Assembly: GCA_964430505.1 (NCBI GenBank) | Contig: CAYSGH010000013.1 | Location: 1-64,000, forward strand | Reading direction: 5' to 3' | From: UBA6176 sp032119375 | GTDB taxonomy: Bacteria; Verrucomicrobiota; Verrucomicrobiia; Limisphaerales; UBA9464 | DNA length: 64,000 nucleotides | Position numbers and translations under genes: made by a program | Part shown: one piece after another, positions 26,124 through 34,955 of the stretch | Numbering within the stretch: the first letter of the stretch is position 1 | Layout: every line of letters starts with the position of its first letter | The notes under the pieces: model-generated | The model's database searches: none | The model's input: only the letters and a program-made list of their open reading frames with translations | What the model was told of the DNA's origin: nothing

Positions 26124-28604
26124 ATGAGCCCCGTCCTCCCTGGCCTTTGCCGCCTTCTTCTTGCCGCGTCCCTGTGGGTCGTTGTTGCGCAGGCCGCGCC
26201 GCCCCCGGACGACGGCATGGTTCGGTCCAATGCCCTCGCCATCGTTGCCCGGCAACGCGGCGTCTTCGAAGGGCCGCCGGTCCTCGTGCCCACGCGAAAG
26301 GTCCCGGACGCGCCGTTGATGGGAAATGGCGACCTGGGCGTCGTGGCGGCAGGCGTCGTGGAGCGATTGCGGTACCACGGCCTGGGCGAGGCGGGCGGCG
26401 CCAACGTCACCACGCGGGCCTTGTCCCCCTCCCACTGCCCGGAGCGCCTCCGATTTTACCTGGCGAAGAACGACTTCTGGAAGACCAAGGCCATCTATCC
26501 CAACGGCCATCCTTGCCCCATTGGCGGCATCGACCTGGTCATCCCCGCGCTCGTCGGGGGCACGTATCACGCGGAGCAGGTCCTGGAGACGGCCGAGGTG
26601 GTGCACACCCTGCGCGTCGCCCAGCGCGTCGAGGATCCGCCTCCCTTCACCCGGGCCGGGACCGTCGTCCGCCTGCGCTCATGGGTCGCCGCCACCACCA
26701 ACCTGCTCGTGATCGAAATCTCCGTGGAGGGCGACCCCAAGGACAACAACCCCTTTGCCGACACCGCGTTGGTCGGCGTGGATGCCAGCCTGTGGGCCGC
26801 CGCCGGGAACGAGTCCGAGACCGCCACCGGCAACCTGCCGGACGGCTACTGGGCGGTGCGCCGGTTTGCGCCCGCCGAGGCATCGGTGGCCGTGGAGCGT
26901 GCGTCGTTGCGCGAGACGACGGAGGCGGCGGTGGCCATGCGGTTGATCGGGCATCGCAAGGCCGGCCTTCCTTGGAGCCGCGGCGACGGGTGGTCGGCCG
27001 ACCGCTTCATGGTGGCGCCGGGTTCGCCGGTGCTGGTGGTGGCGGCGGTGGTGACGGGTGAGGAATCCCGCGAGCCCGTGGCGGAGGCCCGGCGACGCGT
27101 GGCGGCGCTGACGGCGGACTCGGTGGGCGCCTTGCACGCCGCGCACCAGGCGTGGTGGCGGGACTTCTGGGGGCGTTCCTTCGTGGAGGTGGGCGACCCG
27201 TTGGTCGAGCGCTATTACTACGGGTCCCACTACCTGATGGCCTCGTGCTCCCGCAACCCGAGGTTTCCGCCCTCGTTGTTTGGCAACTGGACGACGCAGG
27301 ACGGGCCGTCGTGGCAGGCGGACTACCACCTCAACTACAACCACGAGGGCCCGTGGTGGGGCGTGTTCTCGTCCAACCACGCCGAACTCGCGGACCCCTA
27401 TGACGCGCCCATCCTCGAGTACATGCCCGTCGCCCGCGCCAACGCCCGCGACCTGCTCGGCATTCGCGGCCTCTACTACGACGTCGGCATCGGCCCCAAG
27501 GGCCTGGAGACCTCCTTCATGCCGGACGGCCATTCGATCCCGGGCGAGGGCCGGCGCATGTTCCTGGGCCAAAAAAGCAACGGCCTGTTCGCCGCCGCCA
27601 ACATGATCCTCCGCTTCCGCCACACGCTGGACGCGGACTACGCCCGGCGCGTCCGCCCGTTCATGCTCGGCGTCGCCGACTTCTGGGAGGACTACCTCCG
27701 GCTCGAGGGCGGCCGGTACGTCATCACCAAGGACGCCTCGGGCGAGGTCGGCGACGGCGGGAGCGACCGCAACAACGCGCTGTCGCTCGGGTTGGTGCGC
27801 ATGTTCTTCGAGGGCTTGCTGGAGATGAGCGCCGAGCTGGACCTCGACCACGACCGCCGCGCCCGGTGGAACCACATCCTCGCCCACATCAGCCCCTTTC
27901 CCACCGCCATGGTCGATGGCGTCCGTCGCCTTCGGGGGGCCGACGCCGGCCCGGCCGCCGACCGCATTGGCCCCGGGCGCAGCAACACGCGCGTCGAGTT
28001 CATGGGCATCGTGTGGCCCTCGGGCGTGGAGGGGCTGGGGTCCGACCCCGCCTTCTTGAAGGTCCTCCAAGAGGACGTCGCGGGATGGGCGGACCCGGAG
28101 TGGATCGGGCACTTCAACGGTTTCAGCCTGACGTTTCCCGGCGCGGTGCGGGTGGGCCATGATCCGCGGGACATCCTGGCCAAGCTCCATCGTCAGCTCG
28201 CGGCGGCGGGCCTGCCCAACCTGATGGTGTTTGGGGGTGGCGGCGGCATTGAGAACTGCTCGGGCGTGCCCGCCACGATCAACGAGATGCTCCTGCAATC
28301 CCATCGGGGCGAGGCCCGCCTCTTCCCCGTATGGCCGCGGGAGATGCCCGCGCGGTTCGGACGCCTGCGGGCGCACGGCGCGTTCCTGTTCAGCGCCTCG
28401 TTGCGCGACGGCGTGGTGGGGCCGGTGACGCTCGAAAGCGAGAAGGGCCGCGAATGCCGCCTGCACAACCCATGGCCCGGTCGCGCCGTCCGCGTCCGCA
28501 ACGCCGCCCTGCCGGAATCACGCGTCACGGGCTCCGTCCTGCGCATCCCCACCCGCCCGGGTGACCGCCTGGTCCTGGAGCCGGTGGACGGATCCGGCCC
28601 ATGA
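26124..28604 (+). CDS. GH95-like glycoside hydrolase, secreted
   Basis: An 826-aa protein with a signal peptide ending near VVVAQAAPPP. An N-terminal beta domain (APLMGNGDLGVVAAG) leads to an (alpha/alpha)-barrel with WWRDFWGRSFVEVGD, NWTTQDGPSWQADYHLNYNHEGPWW and SYLMASC-like turns. The C-terminal part has NEMLLQSHRGEARLFPVWP and FLFSASLRDGVVG, typical ends of family-95 fucosidases/galactosidases. The family removes terminal alpha-L-fucose or galactose by inversion. I cannot confirm the catalytic acids by eye, and the family assignment rests on the overall pattern. The last 80 bp overlap the hicA remnant on the other strand. Confidence 0.72.
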   Translation: MSPVLPGLCRLLLAASLWVVVAQAAPPPDDGMVRSNALAIVARQRGVFEGPPVLVPTRKVPDAPLMGNGDLGVVAAGVVERLRYHGLGEAGGANVTTRALSPSHCPERLRFYLAKNDFWKTKAIYPNGHPCPIGGIDLVIPALVGGTYHAEQVLETAEVVHTLRVAQRVEDPPPFTRAGTVVRLRSWVAATTNLLVIEISVEGDPKDNNPFADTALVGVDASLWAAAGNESETATGNLPDGYWAVRRFAPAEASVAVERASLRETTEAAVAMRLIGHRKAGLPWSRGDGWSADRFMVAPGSPVLVVAAVVTGEESREPVAEARRRVAALTADSVGALHAAHQAWWRDFWGRSFVEVGDPLVERYYYGSHYLMASCSRNPRFPPSLFGNWTTQDGPSWQADYHLNYNHEGPWWGVFSSNHAELADPYDAPILEYMPVARANARDLLGIRGLYYDVGIGPKGLETSFMPDGHSIPGEGRRMFLGQKSNGLFAAANMILRFRHTLDADYARRVRPFMLGVADFWEDYLRLEGGRYVITKDASGEVGDGGSDRNNALSLGLVRMFFEGLLEMSAELDLDHDRRARWNHILAHISPFPTAMVDGVRRLRGADAGPAADRIGPGRSNTRVEFMGIVWPSGVEGLGSDPAFLKVLQEDVAGWADPEWIGHFNGFSLTFPGAVRVGHDPRDILAKLHRQLAAAGLPNLMVFGGGGGIENCSGVPATINEMLLQSHRGEARLFPVWPREMPARFGRLRAHGAFLFSASLRDGVVGPVTLESEKGRECRLHNPWPGRAVRVRNAALPESRVTGSVLRIPTRPGDRLVLEPVDGSGP

Positions 28605-28767
28605 GCCCCGGATTATCGAGAAGCCAACGTCTCGCGGGATGGGGCACGATGGCGATGCGCCCGGACGGATGCCGGTACTTTCCATGGCTGCCGCGCTGGG
28701 AAACCCAGGCGAATCCATGTTGCACCAGCACTCGGATGACTTCCACGGAGCCGAGGCGCCTAGGCAT
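28525..28767 (-). pseudogene. hicA: HicA toxin, probably frameshifted at its C-terminus
   Basis: An 80-codon frame. The first 43 residues are clear HicA: GSVEVIRVLVQHGFAWVSQR, then GSHGKYRHP with the catalytic His and IAIVPHP. The expected continuation (REIxxGTLRSIIRQAGL) is missing. A neighbouring frame instead reads RDVGFSIIRGSWAG, as if bases were lost near 28640. The frame then runs into the 3' end of the glycosidase gene. HicA normally cleaves mRNA and is blocked by HicB. The start overlaps the end of hicB by 8 bp. An intact but divergent toxin is possible. Confidence 0.6.
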
Positions 28768-28969
28768 GGATGCGTTCCTGGCCGACGCTCACCTCGCTGA
28801 CATTATCCCATTCGGGCTTGGCTTCCCCCTCGAAGTAGAGTTCCACGGCTTCCCTGAGCTGTGCCACGGCCTCCTCGCGCGAATGGCCGAAGCTTGAGAC
28901 GTCCGCGTTCAGGCATTGGGCCACGTAAAACTCGTCCTCCCGGAAAACGCAGTAATCGATGGATCGCAT
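28760..28969 (-). CDS. hicB: HicB-family antitoxin, short form
   Basis: A 69-aa protein: MRSIDYCVFREDEFYVAQCL, then SFGHSREEAVAQLREAVELYFEGE, the RNase-H-like HicB fold without a separate DNA-binding domain. This short type is common in hicBA operons where hicB comes first, as here. It would bind and silence HicA. Its TAG overlaps the hicA ATG. The frame is open upstream to 29104, but the family sequence begins at Met 28969. Since the toxin looks damaged, this antitoxin may be a survivor. Confidence 0.8.
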   Translation of the reverse strand: MRSIDYCVFREDEFYVAQCLNADVSSFGHSREEAVAQLREAVELYFEGEAKPEWDNVSEVSVGQERIHA

Positions 28970-29113
28970 GAGGGGCACCGTGACGTTGGGCGGTGACCAT
29001 CGCAACCGTCGCCCCTCGGCCTGCCATGCGATGGATGGCGTGACGCATCCCTCCCGTTCTTCCCGCGGCTTTGTGCTTCCCCACCGGGCGGGCAGTGGGT
29101 GCATTCTCGGGGC

Positions 29114-30094
29114 ATGAACTCCATGCCCGTGTTGATTGCCGCCCTAGCGTCCGCCGCGTTCGTTGCCCATGCGGAGCCGTGGGTCGTCTATGAGCCCAAG
29201 CCCGGGACGTCCAACGGCAAGCACGTGGTGCTCTTGTCCGGCGACGAGGAGTACCGGTCCGAGGAAGGCCTGCCGCAGATGGGCAAGATCCTCAGCCAAC
29301 GCCATGGCTTCCGCTGCACCGTCCTCTTCACCCAGGACGCGGATGGCACGATCAACCCCAACAACCAGACGAACATCCCCGGGATGCACCTGCTGGGGTC
29401 CGCCGACCTCGTGGTGAATCAGTTCCGGTTCCGCGAGCTGCCGGACGCGGACATGAAGCACTTCGTGGACTACCTGGACGCCGGGAAGCCCATGATCGTC
29501 GTCCGCACGGCCACGCACGCCTTCAACTACGAGCGGAACAAGCAAAGCCCCTACGCCAAGTACTCGTGGACGGCGAAGGGCGGGGGCTTTGGCGGGATGA
29601 CCGTGGGCGAGACGTGGACCTATCACCACGGCAACCACGGCGGCGAGGCCACGCGCGGCGTCATCGACGGCCGCAACCGCGCCCACCCCATCCTACGTTC
29701 CGTCAACGACGTGTTCGGGCCCACGGACGTGTACGGGGTGAACGCGGACTTCCCGTTGGACGCCACGGTGTTGATGCACGGGCAGGTGTTGAAGGGGATG
29801 AAGCCGGACGACGGCCCGAACCTTTCCAAGGCGATCATGCCGTTGGTCTGGATGCGCGAGGTGCCGGCCGGCGAGGGCCGCAAGGGCAAGGTGTTGTGCA
29901 GCACGATCGGCGCGGCCACCGACCTCCTGAGCGAGGACCTGCGGCGGTTGTTCGTCAACGCCACCTATCACCTGACCGGGCTCGACGTGCCCAAGAAGGC
30001 CGACGTCACCGTCGTCGGCGAGTACCAGCCCACGCCGTTCGGGTTCAACTCGTACAAGAAGGGCGTGAAGGTGGCGTCGCACGAGCTGAAGTAA
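29114..30094 (+). CDS. ThuA-domain secreted protein
   Basis: A 326-aa protein. The signal peptide (VLIAALASAAFVAHA) is followed by a ThuA/trehalose-utilisation glutamine-amidotransferase-like domain: GKHVVLLSGDEEYRSEEGLPQMGKIL, LLGSADLVVNQFRFRELP, VVRTATHAFNY, then TWTYHHGNHGG and RAHPILRSV. Domains of this kind are widespread in Planctomycetes and Verrucomicrobiota and are linked to sugar use, but activity is unproven. ATG 29114 is chosen over 29099; Met 29123 is a third option. It is divergent from hicBA. Confidence 0.8.
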   Translation: MNSMPVLIAALASAAFVAHAEPWVVYEPKPGTSNGKHVVLLSGDEEYRSEEGLPQMGKILSQRHGFRCTVLFTQDADGTINPNNQTNIPGMHLLGSADLVVNQFRFRELPDADMKHFVDYLDAGKPMIVVRTATHAFNYERNKQSPYAKYSWTAKGGGFGGMTVGETWTYHHGNHGGEATRGVIDGRNRAHPILRSVNDVFGPTDVYGVNADFPLDATVLMHGQVLKGMKPDDGPNLSKAIMPLVWMREVPAGEGRKGKVLCSTIGAATDLLSEDLRRLFVNATYHLTGLDVPKKADVTVVGEYQPTPFGFNSYKKGVKVASHELK

Positions 30095-30189
30095 CGGGCG
30101 GGGCCTCGGAGAGACCACTCACGGCAACGACGATGGGGCGCGGCTCCGCCGGTTGAACGCGGAGGGGTGCAGGGCCCATCCTAGTGCGG

Positions 30190-32703
30190 ATGAAGGACGT
30201 GCATGCGAAGCCGGCGACGGGGCAGGTGAGCCTCGCGGGGTATCGTTCCATGCCGGGCGTCCATGACGAGCTGCGCGCGGCCGACGGGTCGCTGCGGCCG
30301 GCGTGGTCGGCGTTGATGCCGCGCCTGCTGGCGCTCGGGGCTCCCGATCTGGTGCGTCGCCGGGACACCGCCCTCCGCCTGCTGCGCGAGCACGGCGTCA
30401 CCTATAACGTCTATGGGTCCGACGACGGGTTGTCGCGCGGATGGATCCTGGACCTGGTGCCGGCCTGCGTGACGGCGCAGGAGTGGGCGGGGATCGAGCG
30501 CGGCCTGGTGCAACGGGCGCGGTTGATGGACCTGTTGCTGGCGGACCTGTACGGGCGGCAGGTGGCGCTCAAGGAAGGCTGGCTGCCTGCGCCGCTCGTC
30601 CATGCCAGCGGCGGCTACCTGCGCGCGTGCCATGGCCTCCAGCCGCCGGGCGGACGCCACCTGTACCTCCATGCCGTGGACCTGGCGCGCAGGCCGGACG
30701 GAAGCTGGTGCGTGCTGGCGGACCGCACGCAGGCCCCATCGGGGGCCGGGTACGCGCTCGAGAACCGGATCATCGTGTCGCGCGTGTTGCCGGATGACTT
30801 CCGCGAGTGCGGCGTGGCGCGGTTGGCGGGGTTCTTCGGGGCGTTGCGGGACGGGTTGCGCGCGGCGACGCCCCGGCCCGCCGCCACGCCGTCCGTGGTC
30901 GTGCTCACGCCGGGGCCGTACAACGAGACATACTTCGAGCATTCCTACCTGGCGCGGTACCTCGGGTTCCCCTTGGTGGAGGGCGGCGACCTGACGGTGC
31001 GGGACCGGCGGGTGTACCTGAAGACGTTGGAGGGATTGAGGCCCGTGGACGTCATCCTGCGGCGCGTGGACGACACGTTCTGCGACCCCTTGGAGCTGCG
31101 GCCGGACTCGTTCCTGGGCGTGGCCGGGCTCGTGGATGCGGCGCGCGCGGGCCACGTGGTGATGGCGAACGCGCTGGGCGCGGGCGTGGTGGAGTCGCCG
31201 GCGATGCTTCAGTACCTGCCCGGGCTGGCGCGCGGCTGGCTGGGCGAGGACCTGCTGCTGCCGGGCGCCCAGACGTGGTGGGCCGGGACGCCGGAGGGCC
31301 TCCGGGCCGCGCTGGCGTCGCCGGAACGCATGGTGTGGAAGCGGACGTTCGGCGGCGCAGCCGACCCGGTGTTCGGGGAGGAACAGGACCGGGTGGACCG
31401 GGACCGGTTCGTGGCGCGGGTGAAGGCGTCGCCAACCGAGCATGTGGCGCAGGAGCGCGTGGAGCTTTCCACCACGCCGCTGTGGACGGGGGAGCGCTGG
31501 GAGCCGCGCCCGATGGTGTTGCGGGCCTACATCGCGGCGGATGGCCAGGGCGGCCACGTGGTGATGCCGGGCGGGCTGGCGCGGTTCTCGCCGTCGCCGG
31601 ACTCGCCGGTGGTGTCGTCGCAGCGGGGCGGCGGCGCGAAGGACACGTGGGTGTTGGCGGAGGGCCCGGTGGAGCCCGTGACGTTGCTGCGGCCCGGCGG
31701 GCAGGTGGTGCGGCTGGAACGGGCCCCGGCGGACGTGCCGAGCCGGGTGGCGGACAACCTGTTTTGGCTGGGGCGATACGCGGAGCGGCTGGAGCACCAT
31801 GCGCGGCTGCTGCGGGCCACGTTCCACCGGTTGGGCGGGGAGAGCACGCCGGACGCCCAGGCGGAGCTGGCGGGGTTGGTGCAGGCGTGGGTTTCCTTGG
31901 GGCACTTCCCGGACCGCTTTGGACGCGAGGCGGGCGAGGCGGAGCTGGCGGAGGGCCTGATGGCGTTGGTGACGTCCGCGCAGCGGCCCGGGAGCGTGCG
32001 CGAGATCCTGGGCAGGCTCCGGTACATCACGTCGGGCGTCCGCGACCGCCTGTCGAACGACACGTGGCGCATCTTCCAGCGGTTGCAGGGGAACGGCCGG
32101 GCGGGGTCGGGCGCGACGCGGGCGGAGGACGTGCCGGCGCTGTTGAACACGCTGGTGATGGACCTGGCGGCGTTCAGCGGGATGGAACTGGAGAACATGA
32201 CGCGCGGCCATGCGTGGCGGTTCCTGGAGGTGGGGCGGCGGCTGGAGCGAGGCATGAACCTCCTGGACCTCACGCGCGCCGTCGTGCGCACCGGCGGGCA
32301 TGGCCCCGCCACGTTGGTGCCGTTGCTGGAGGTCGCGGACTCCGTGATGACGTACCGCCGTCGCTACTTCGAGCAGGTGCACCTGGCGACGGTGCTGGAC
32401 CTGTTGCTGGCGGACGAAAGCAACCCGCGGGCGTTGGCGTTCCAGCTTGAAACGTTGGCGGAACACCTGGAGTTCCTGCCGCGGGACCGTTGGACGAGCG
32501 GCGAGCCGGCCGAGCAACGGGCGTTGTTCCAGGTGGTGGAGGCGCTTCAGGCCGCAGACCTGGGGGAGCTCGGGGCGCGGGCAGAGACGGGCGACGCGGA
32601 GGACCTGGACGCGTTGATCGTGAGGTTGGCCGCCGGGCTTCGGTCCATCTCGGACCACCTCACGCTCCGGTACTTCAGCCATGCCGTGGTGCGCACCAGC
32701 TAG
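30190..32703 (+). CDS. Circularly permuted ATP-grasp / alpha-E fusion protein
   Basis: An 837-aa protein. About residues 1-480 form a circularly permuted type 2 ATP-grasp enzyme: GVTYNVYGSDDGLSRGWILDLVP, GARL-like RARLMDLLLADLYG, VLADRTQAPSGAGYALENR, VVVLTPGPYNETYFEHSYLARYLG, LRRVDDTFCDPLELR and NALGAGVVESPAML. From about 510 on is the alpha-E helical domain (ADNLFWLGRYAERLEHHARLLR). ATP-grasp enzymes of this group are predicted to form peptide or amide bonds. The downstream transglutaminase gene starts after 11 bp, so they are an operon. A GTG six bases upstream (30184) is an alternative start. Confidence 0.92.
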   Translation: MKDVHAKPATGQVSLAGYRSMPGVHDELRAADGSLRPAWSALMPRLLALGAPDLVRRRDTALRLLREHGVTYNVYGSDDGLSRGWILDLVPACVTAQEWAGIERGLVQRARLMDLLLADLYGRQVALKEGWLPAPLVHASGGYLRACHGLQPPGGRHLYLHAVDLARRPDGSWCVLADRTQAPSGAGYALENRIIVSRVLPDDFRECGVARLAGFFGALRDGLRAATPRPAATPSVVVLTPGPYNETYFEHSYLARYLGFPLVEGGDLTVRDRRVYLKTLEGLRPVDVILRRVDDTFCDPLELRPDSFLGVAGLVDAARAGHVVMANALGAGVVESPAMLQYLPGLARGWLGEDLLLPGAQTWWAGTPEGLRAALASPERMVWKRTFGGAADPVFGEEQDRVDRDRFVARVKASPTEHVAQERVELSTTPLWTGERWEPRPMVLRAYIAADGQGGHVVMPGGLARFSPSPDSPVVSSQRGGGAKDTWVLAEGPVEPVTLLRPGGQVVRLERAPADVPSRVADNLFWLGRYAERLEHHARLLRATFHRLGGESTPDAQAELAGLVQAWVSLGHFPDRFGREAGEAELAEGLMALVTSAQRPGSVREILGRLRYITSGVRDRLSNDTWRIFQRLQGNGRAGSGATRAEDVPALLNTLVMDLAAFSGMELENMTRGHAWRFLEVGRRLERGMNLLDLTRAVVRTGGHGPATLVPLLEVADSVMTYRRRYFEQVHLATVLDLLLADESNPRALAFQLETLAEHLEFLPRDRWTSGEPAEQRALFQVVEALQAADLGELGARAETGDAEDLDALIVRLAAGLRSISDHLTLRYFSHAVVRTS

Positions 32704-32714
32704 GGGTTTCCGCG

Positions 32715-33647
32715 ATGCACACCTACCGGATCACGCACGTCACGACGTACCATTACGAGGCCGAGGTCTCGGTGTCGCACCACCTGCTGCACTTGCAGCC
32801 GCGGACGTTGCCGCGCCAGCGGGTGCGCGGCTTTGACGTGGTGGTGCAACCCGTCCCGTCCACGCGCGCGCCACGCATCGACGCGTTTGGAAACCACTCC
32901 GAGGTCGTCACGATCGAGGGTGCGCACCGGCACATGGAGATCGTCATGGGCTGCCTCGTCGAGGTGGACCCGGCTCCCGCGGCTGAGGGCGTCGAGACCC
33001 CGTCCTGGGAGGAGGTGGCCCGGGCGTGCTCGGCGGAGGGATGGTCCGATGCCGTGGAGGCGGGGGAGTTTCGATTCGACTCGCCGCAGGTGCGGCGCGG
33101 GCCGGCCTGCGTGGCGTTCGCAAGGCATTCGTTCCCGGCGGGAAGGCGTTGGCTCGACGGCGTCCGGGACCTGTGCCGTCGCATCCACGGGGAGTTCGAG
33201 TTCGACCCGCGTGCCACGACGGTGTCCACGCCGGTGGAGCAGGTGTTGTCGGGGCGGCGGGGCGTGTGCCAGGACTTCGCCCATGTGATGTTGGGCTGCC
33301 TGCGGAGCCTGGGCCTGCCGGCCCGCTACGTCTCGGGCTACATCGAGACGGTGCCGCCGCCGGGCCAGGCGCGGTTGGTGGGCGCGGATGCCACCCACGC
33401 GTGGGTCTCCGCCTATTGCCCGGGGCTGGGCTGGATCGACCTGGACCCGACCAACGGCCTGTTGCCCTCGGACCGGCACGTCACGGTGGCGTGGGGCCGG
33501 GACTTTTCGGACGTGAGCCCGGTGCGTGGCGTGCTGGTGGGAAGCGGGAACCACGTGTTGCGGGTGTCGGTGGACGTGGAGCCCGTGGCGGAGGAGGTGG
33601 GAACGGGGACGGACGGGGGGACGGCGCCGGAGACGAGCGAGGCGTGA
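32715..33647 (+). CDS. Transglutaminase-like protease/ligase
   Basis: A 310-aa protein with the bacterial transglutaminase N-terminal beta domain (YRITHVTTYHYEAEVSVSHH) and a papain-like core. The triad is C185 (RRGVCQDFAH), H228 (DATHAWVSAY) and D243 (WIDLDPTNG). No signal peptide is visible. It follows the ATP-grasp/alpha-E gene after 11 bp, as in the conserved set that also includes the DUF2126 fusion at 15534-18914. The last 20 residues are an acidic/threonine tail. Target and bond type (hydrolysis or ligation) are unknown. Confidence 0.92.
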   Translation: MHTYRITHVTTYHYEAEVSVSHHLLHLQPRTLPRQRVRGFDVVVQPVPSTRAPRIDAFGNHSEVVTIEGAHRHMEIVMGCLVEVDPAPAAEGVETPSWEEVARACSAEGWSDAVEAGEFRFDSPQVRRGPACVAFARHSFPAGRRWLDGVRDLCRRIHGEFEFDPRATTVSTPVEQVLSGRRGVCQDFAHVMLGCLRSLGLPARYVSGYIETVPPPGQARLVGADATHAWVSAYCPGLGWIDLDPTNGLLPSDRHVTVAWGRDFSDVSPVRGVLVGSGNHVLRVSVDVEPVAEEVGTGTDGGTAPETSEA

Positions 33648-33692
33648 GGCGGCGAGCGGGAGGCGCGGCCTCGATGCCATGCAGGAAGTGGG

Positions 33693-34637
33693 TCAGGCGG
33701 CGGGGCCGCCGGGCTTGCCGCCGCCGACGAGGTGGAGGACGGCCATGCGGACGGCGAGGCCGTTGGTGACCTGCTCGAGGATCACGGAGCGGCCGGAGTC
33801 GGCGAGCTCGCTTTCGATTTCGACGCCCCGGTTGATGGGGCCCGGGTGCATGATGAGCGCCTCCGGATGGAGCAGGGCCATGCGGGCGGACGTCAGGCCG
33901 AACAAGGACGCATACTCGCCCGTGGAGGGGAACATGGTCTTGCGTTGCCGCTCGTGCTGGATGCGGAGGAGGTTGACGACGTCGGCCCCGCGCAGGGCGT
34001 CCTCGACGTTCCAGGTGACGCGGCAGCCGAGGCTTTCGAAGGCCTTGGGGACGAGCGTGGGCGGGCCGCAGAGGGTGACGTCGGCACCCAGCTTGCGGAG
34101 GGCCCAGATGTTGGAACGCGCGACGCGGCTGTAGAGGATGTCGCCGAGGATGGTGACCTTGAGGCCGGCGACGCGGCCCTTGCGTTGCCAGACGGTGAAG
34201 GTGTCCAGCAGGCCCTGGGTGGGGTGCTCGTGCGCGCCGTCGCCGGCGTTGATCACGTGGGCCTTGGCGAAGCGGGCGAGGAAGTGCGGGGCGCCGCTCG
34301 CGCCGTGGCGCAGGATGATGAAGTCGGCGTTGAGGGCCTCGAGGTTGCGGACCGTGTCCTTGAGGGTCTCGCCCTTGCGCAGCGAGGAGGCCTCGGCGGA
34401 GAAGTTGATGACGTCGGCGCTCATGCGGAGCGCGGCGAGCTCGAAGCTGATGCGGGTGCGGGTGCTGGGCTCGACGAACAGGTTGATGACGGTCTTGCCG
34501 GCGAGCCCGGTCTCCTTCTTGACCTCGCGTTCGCCGACGGAGCGGAAGGCGCGTGCCGTCTCGAGCACGGCCCAGATTTCGTCGGTCCCGAGGGATTGAA
34601 GGTCGAGCAGGTGCCGGTGGTTCCAGGAGGTCATCAT
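33693..34637 (-). CDS. pyrB: Aspartate carbamoyltransferase, catalytic chain
   Basis: A 314-aa enzyme of normal length making carbamoyl-aspartate in pyrimidine synthesis. Carbamoyl-phosphate site: EPSTRTRISFE. Others: the KGETLKDTVRNLEAL loop, ILRHGASGAPHF, DGAHEHPTQGLLD, LGDILYSRVARSN and the aspartate-site MHPGPINRGVEIESE. No regulatory pyrI or pyrC is adjacent. Two consecutive Met codons (34637, 34634) can start it. A 72-aa small protein gene lies 21 bp upstream on the same strand and may be co-transcribed. Confidence 0.96.
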   Translation of the reverse strand: MMTSWNHRHLLDLQSLGTDEIWAVLETARAFRSVGEREVKKETGLAGKTVINLFVEPSTRTRISFELAALRMSADVINFSAEASSLRKGETLKDTVRNLEALNADFIILRHGASGAPHFLARFAKAHVINAGDGAHEHPTQGLLDTFTVWQRKGRVAGLKVTILGDILYSRVARSNIWALRKLGADVTLCGPPTLVPKAFESLGCRVTWNVEDALRGADVVNLLRIQHERQRKTMFPSTGEYASLFGLTSARMALLHPEALIMHPGPINRGVEIESELADSGRSVILEQVTNGLAVRMAVLHLVGGGKPGGPAA

Positions 34638-34658
34638 GGGGAGGGAGGGCAGGTCACG

Positions 34659-34877
34659 TCATGCCGCGACCGCGTGCCGGGCGCGGCGCCATCCGGAGCG
34701 ATGGTGGGTGACCCAGTCGATCAAGGCGGCGTCGAAGCCGATGTCATAACCGACCTTTTCCGAGAGCAGCCACTTGTGGCGGAGGATCTCCTCCCGTTCC
34801 GCGAGATACTCCTGGTAAAGCGTTGAGCAGCGCGCCCATGAGCGTGTGCTCGCCTTCGCTTCTCCTTCGTTTCCCAT
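34659..34877 (-). CDS. Small conserved-looking protein upstream of pyrB
   Basis: A 72-aa protein with LYQEYLAEREEILRHKWLLSE and then KVGYDIGFDAALIDWVTHHR. The HxWxLSExxGxDxGxxxAxxDW pattern resembles the end of DUF4032-type proteins, here as a free-standing peptide. The function is unknown. The basic tail (SGWRRARHA) and the tight 21-bp spacing to pyrB suggest a shared mRNA. The frame is genuine by codon usage and by the helix pattern rather than by a family match I can be sure of. Confidence 0.6.
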   Translation of the reverse strand: MGNEGEAKASTRSWARCSTLYQEYLAEREEILRHKWLLSEKVGYDIGFDAALIDWVTHHRSGWRRARHAVAA

Positions 34878-34955
34878 GCGTCAGCCTTTCCGGGGTCACC
34901 GTATCGGCGCGCGTCCTCGACTCAACCAGCAAGTTCCAACCCGGCAACTTCGGCG

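Noticed and set aside
26124..28604. Glycosidase as a trehalase- or GH65-type enzyme
   Set aside because: The N-terminal beta domain, the NYNHEGPWW region and the RLFPVWP end fit GH95 better; still only a pattern match.
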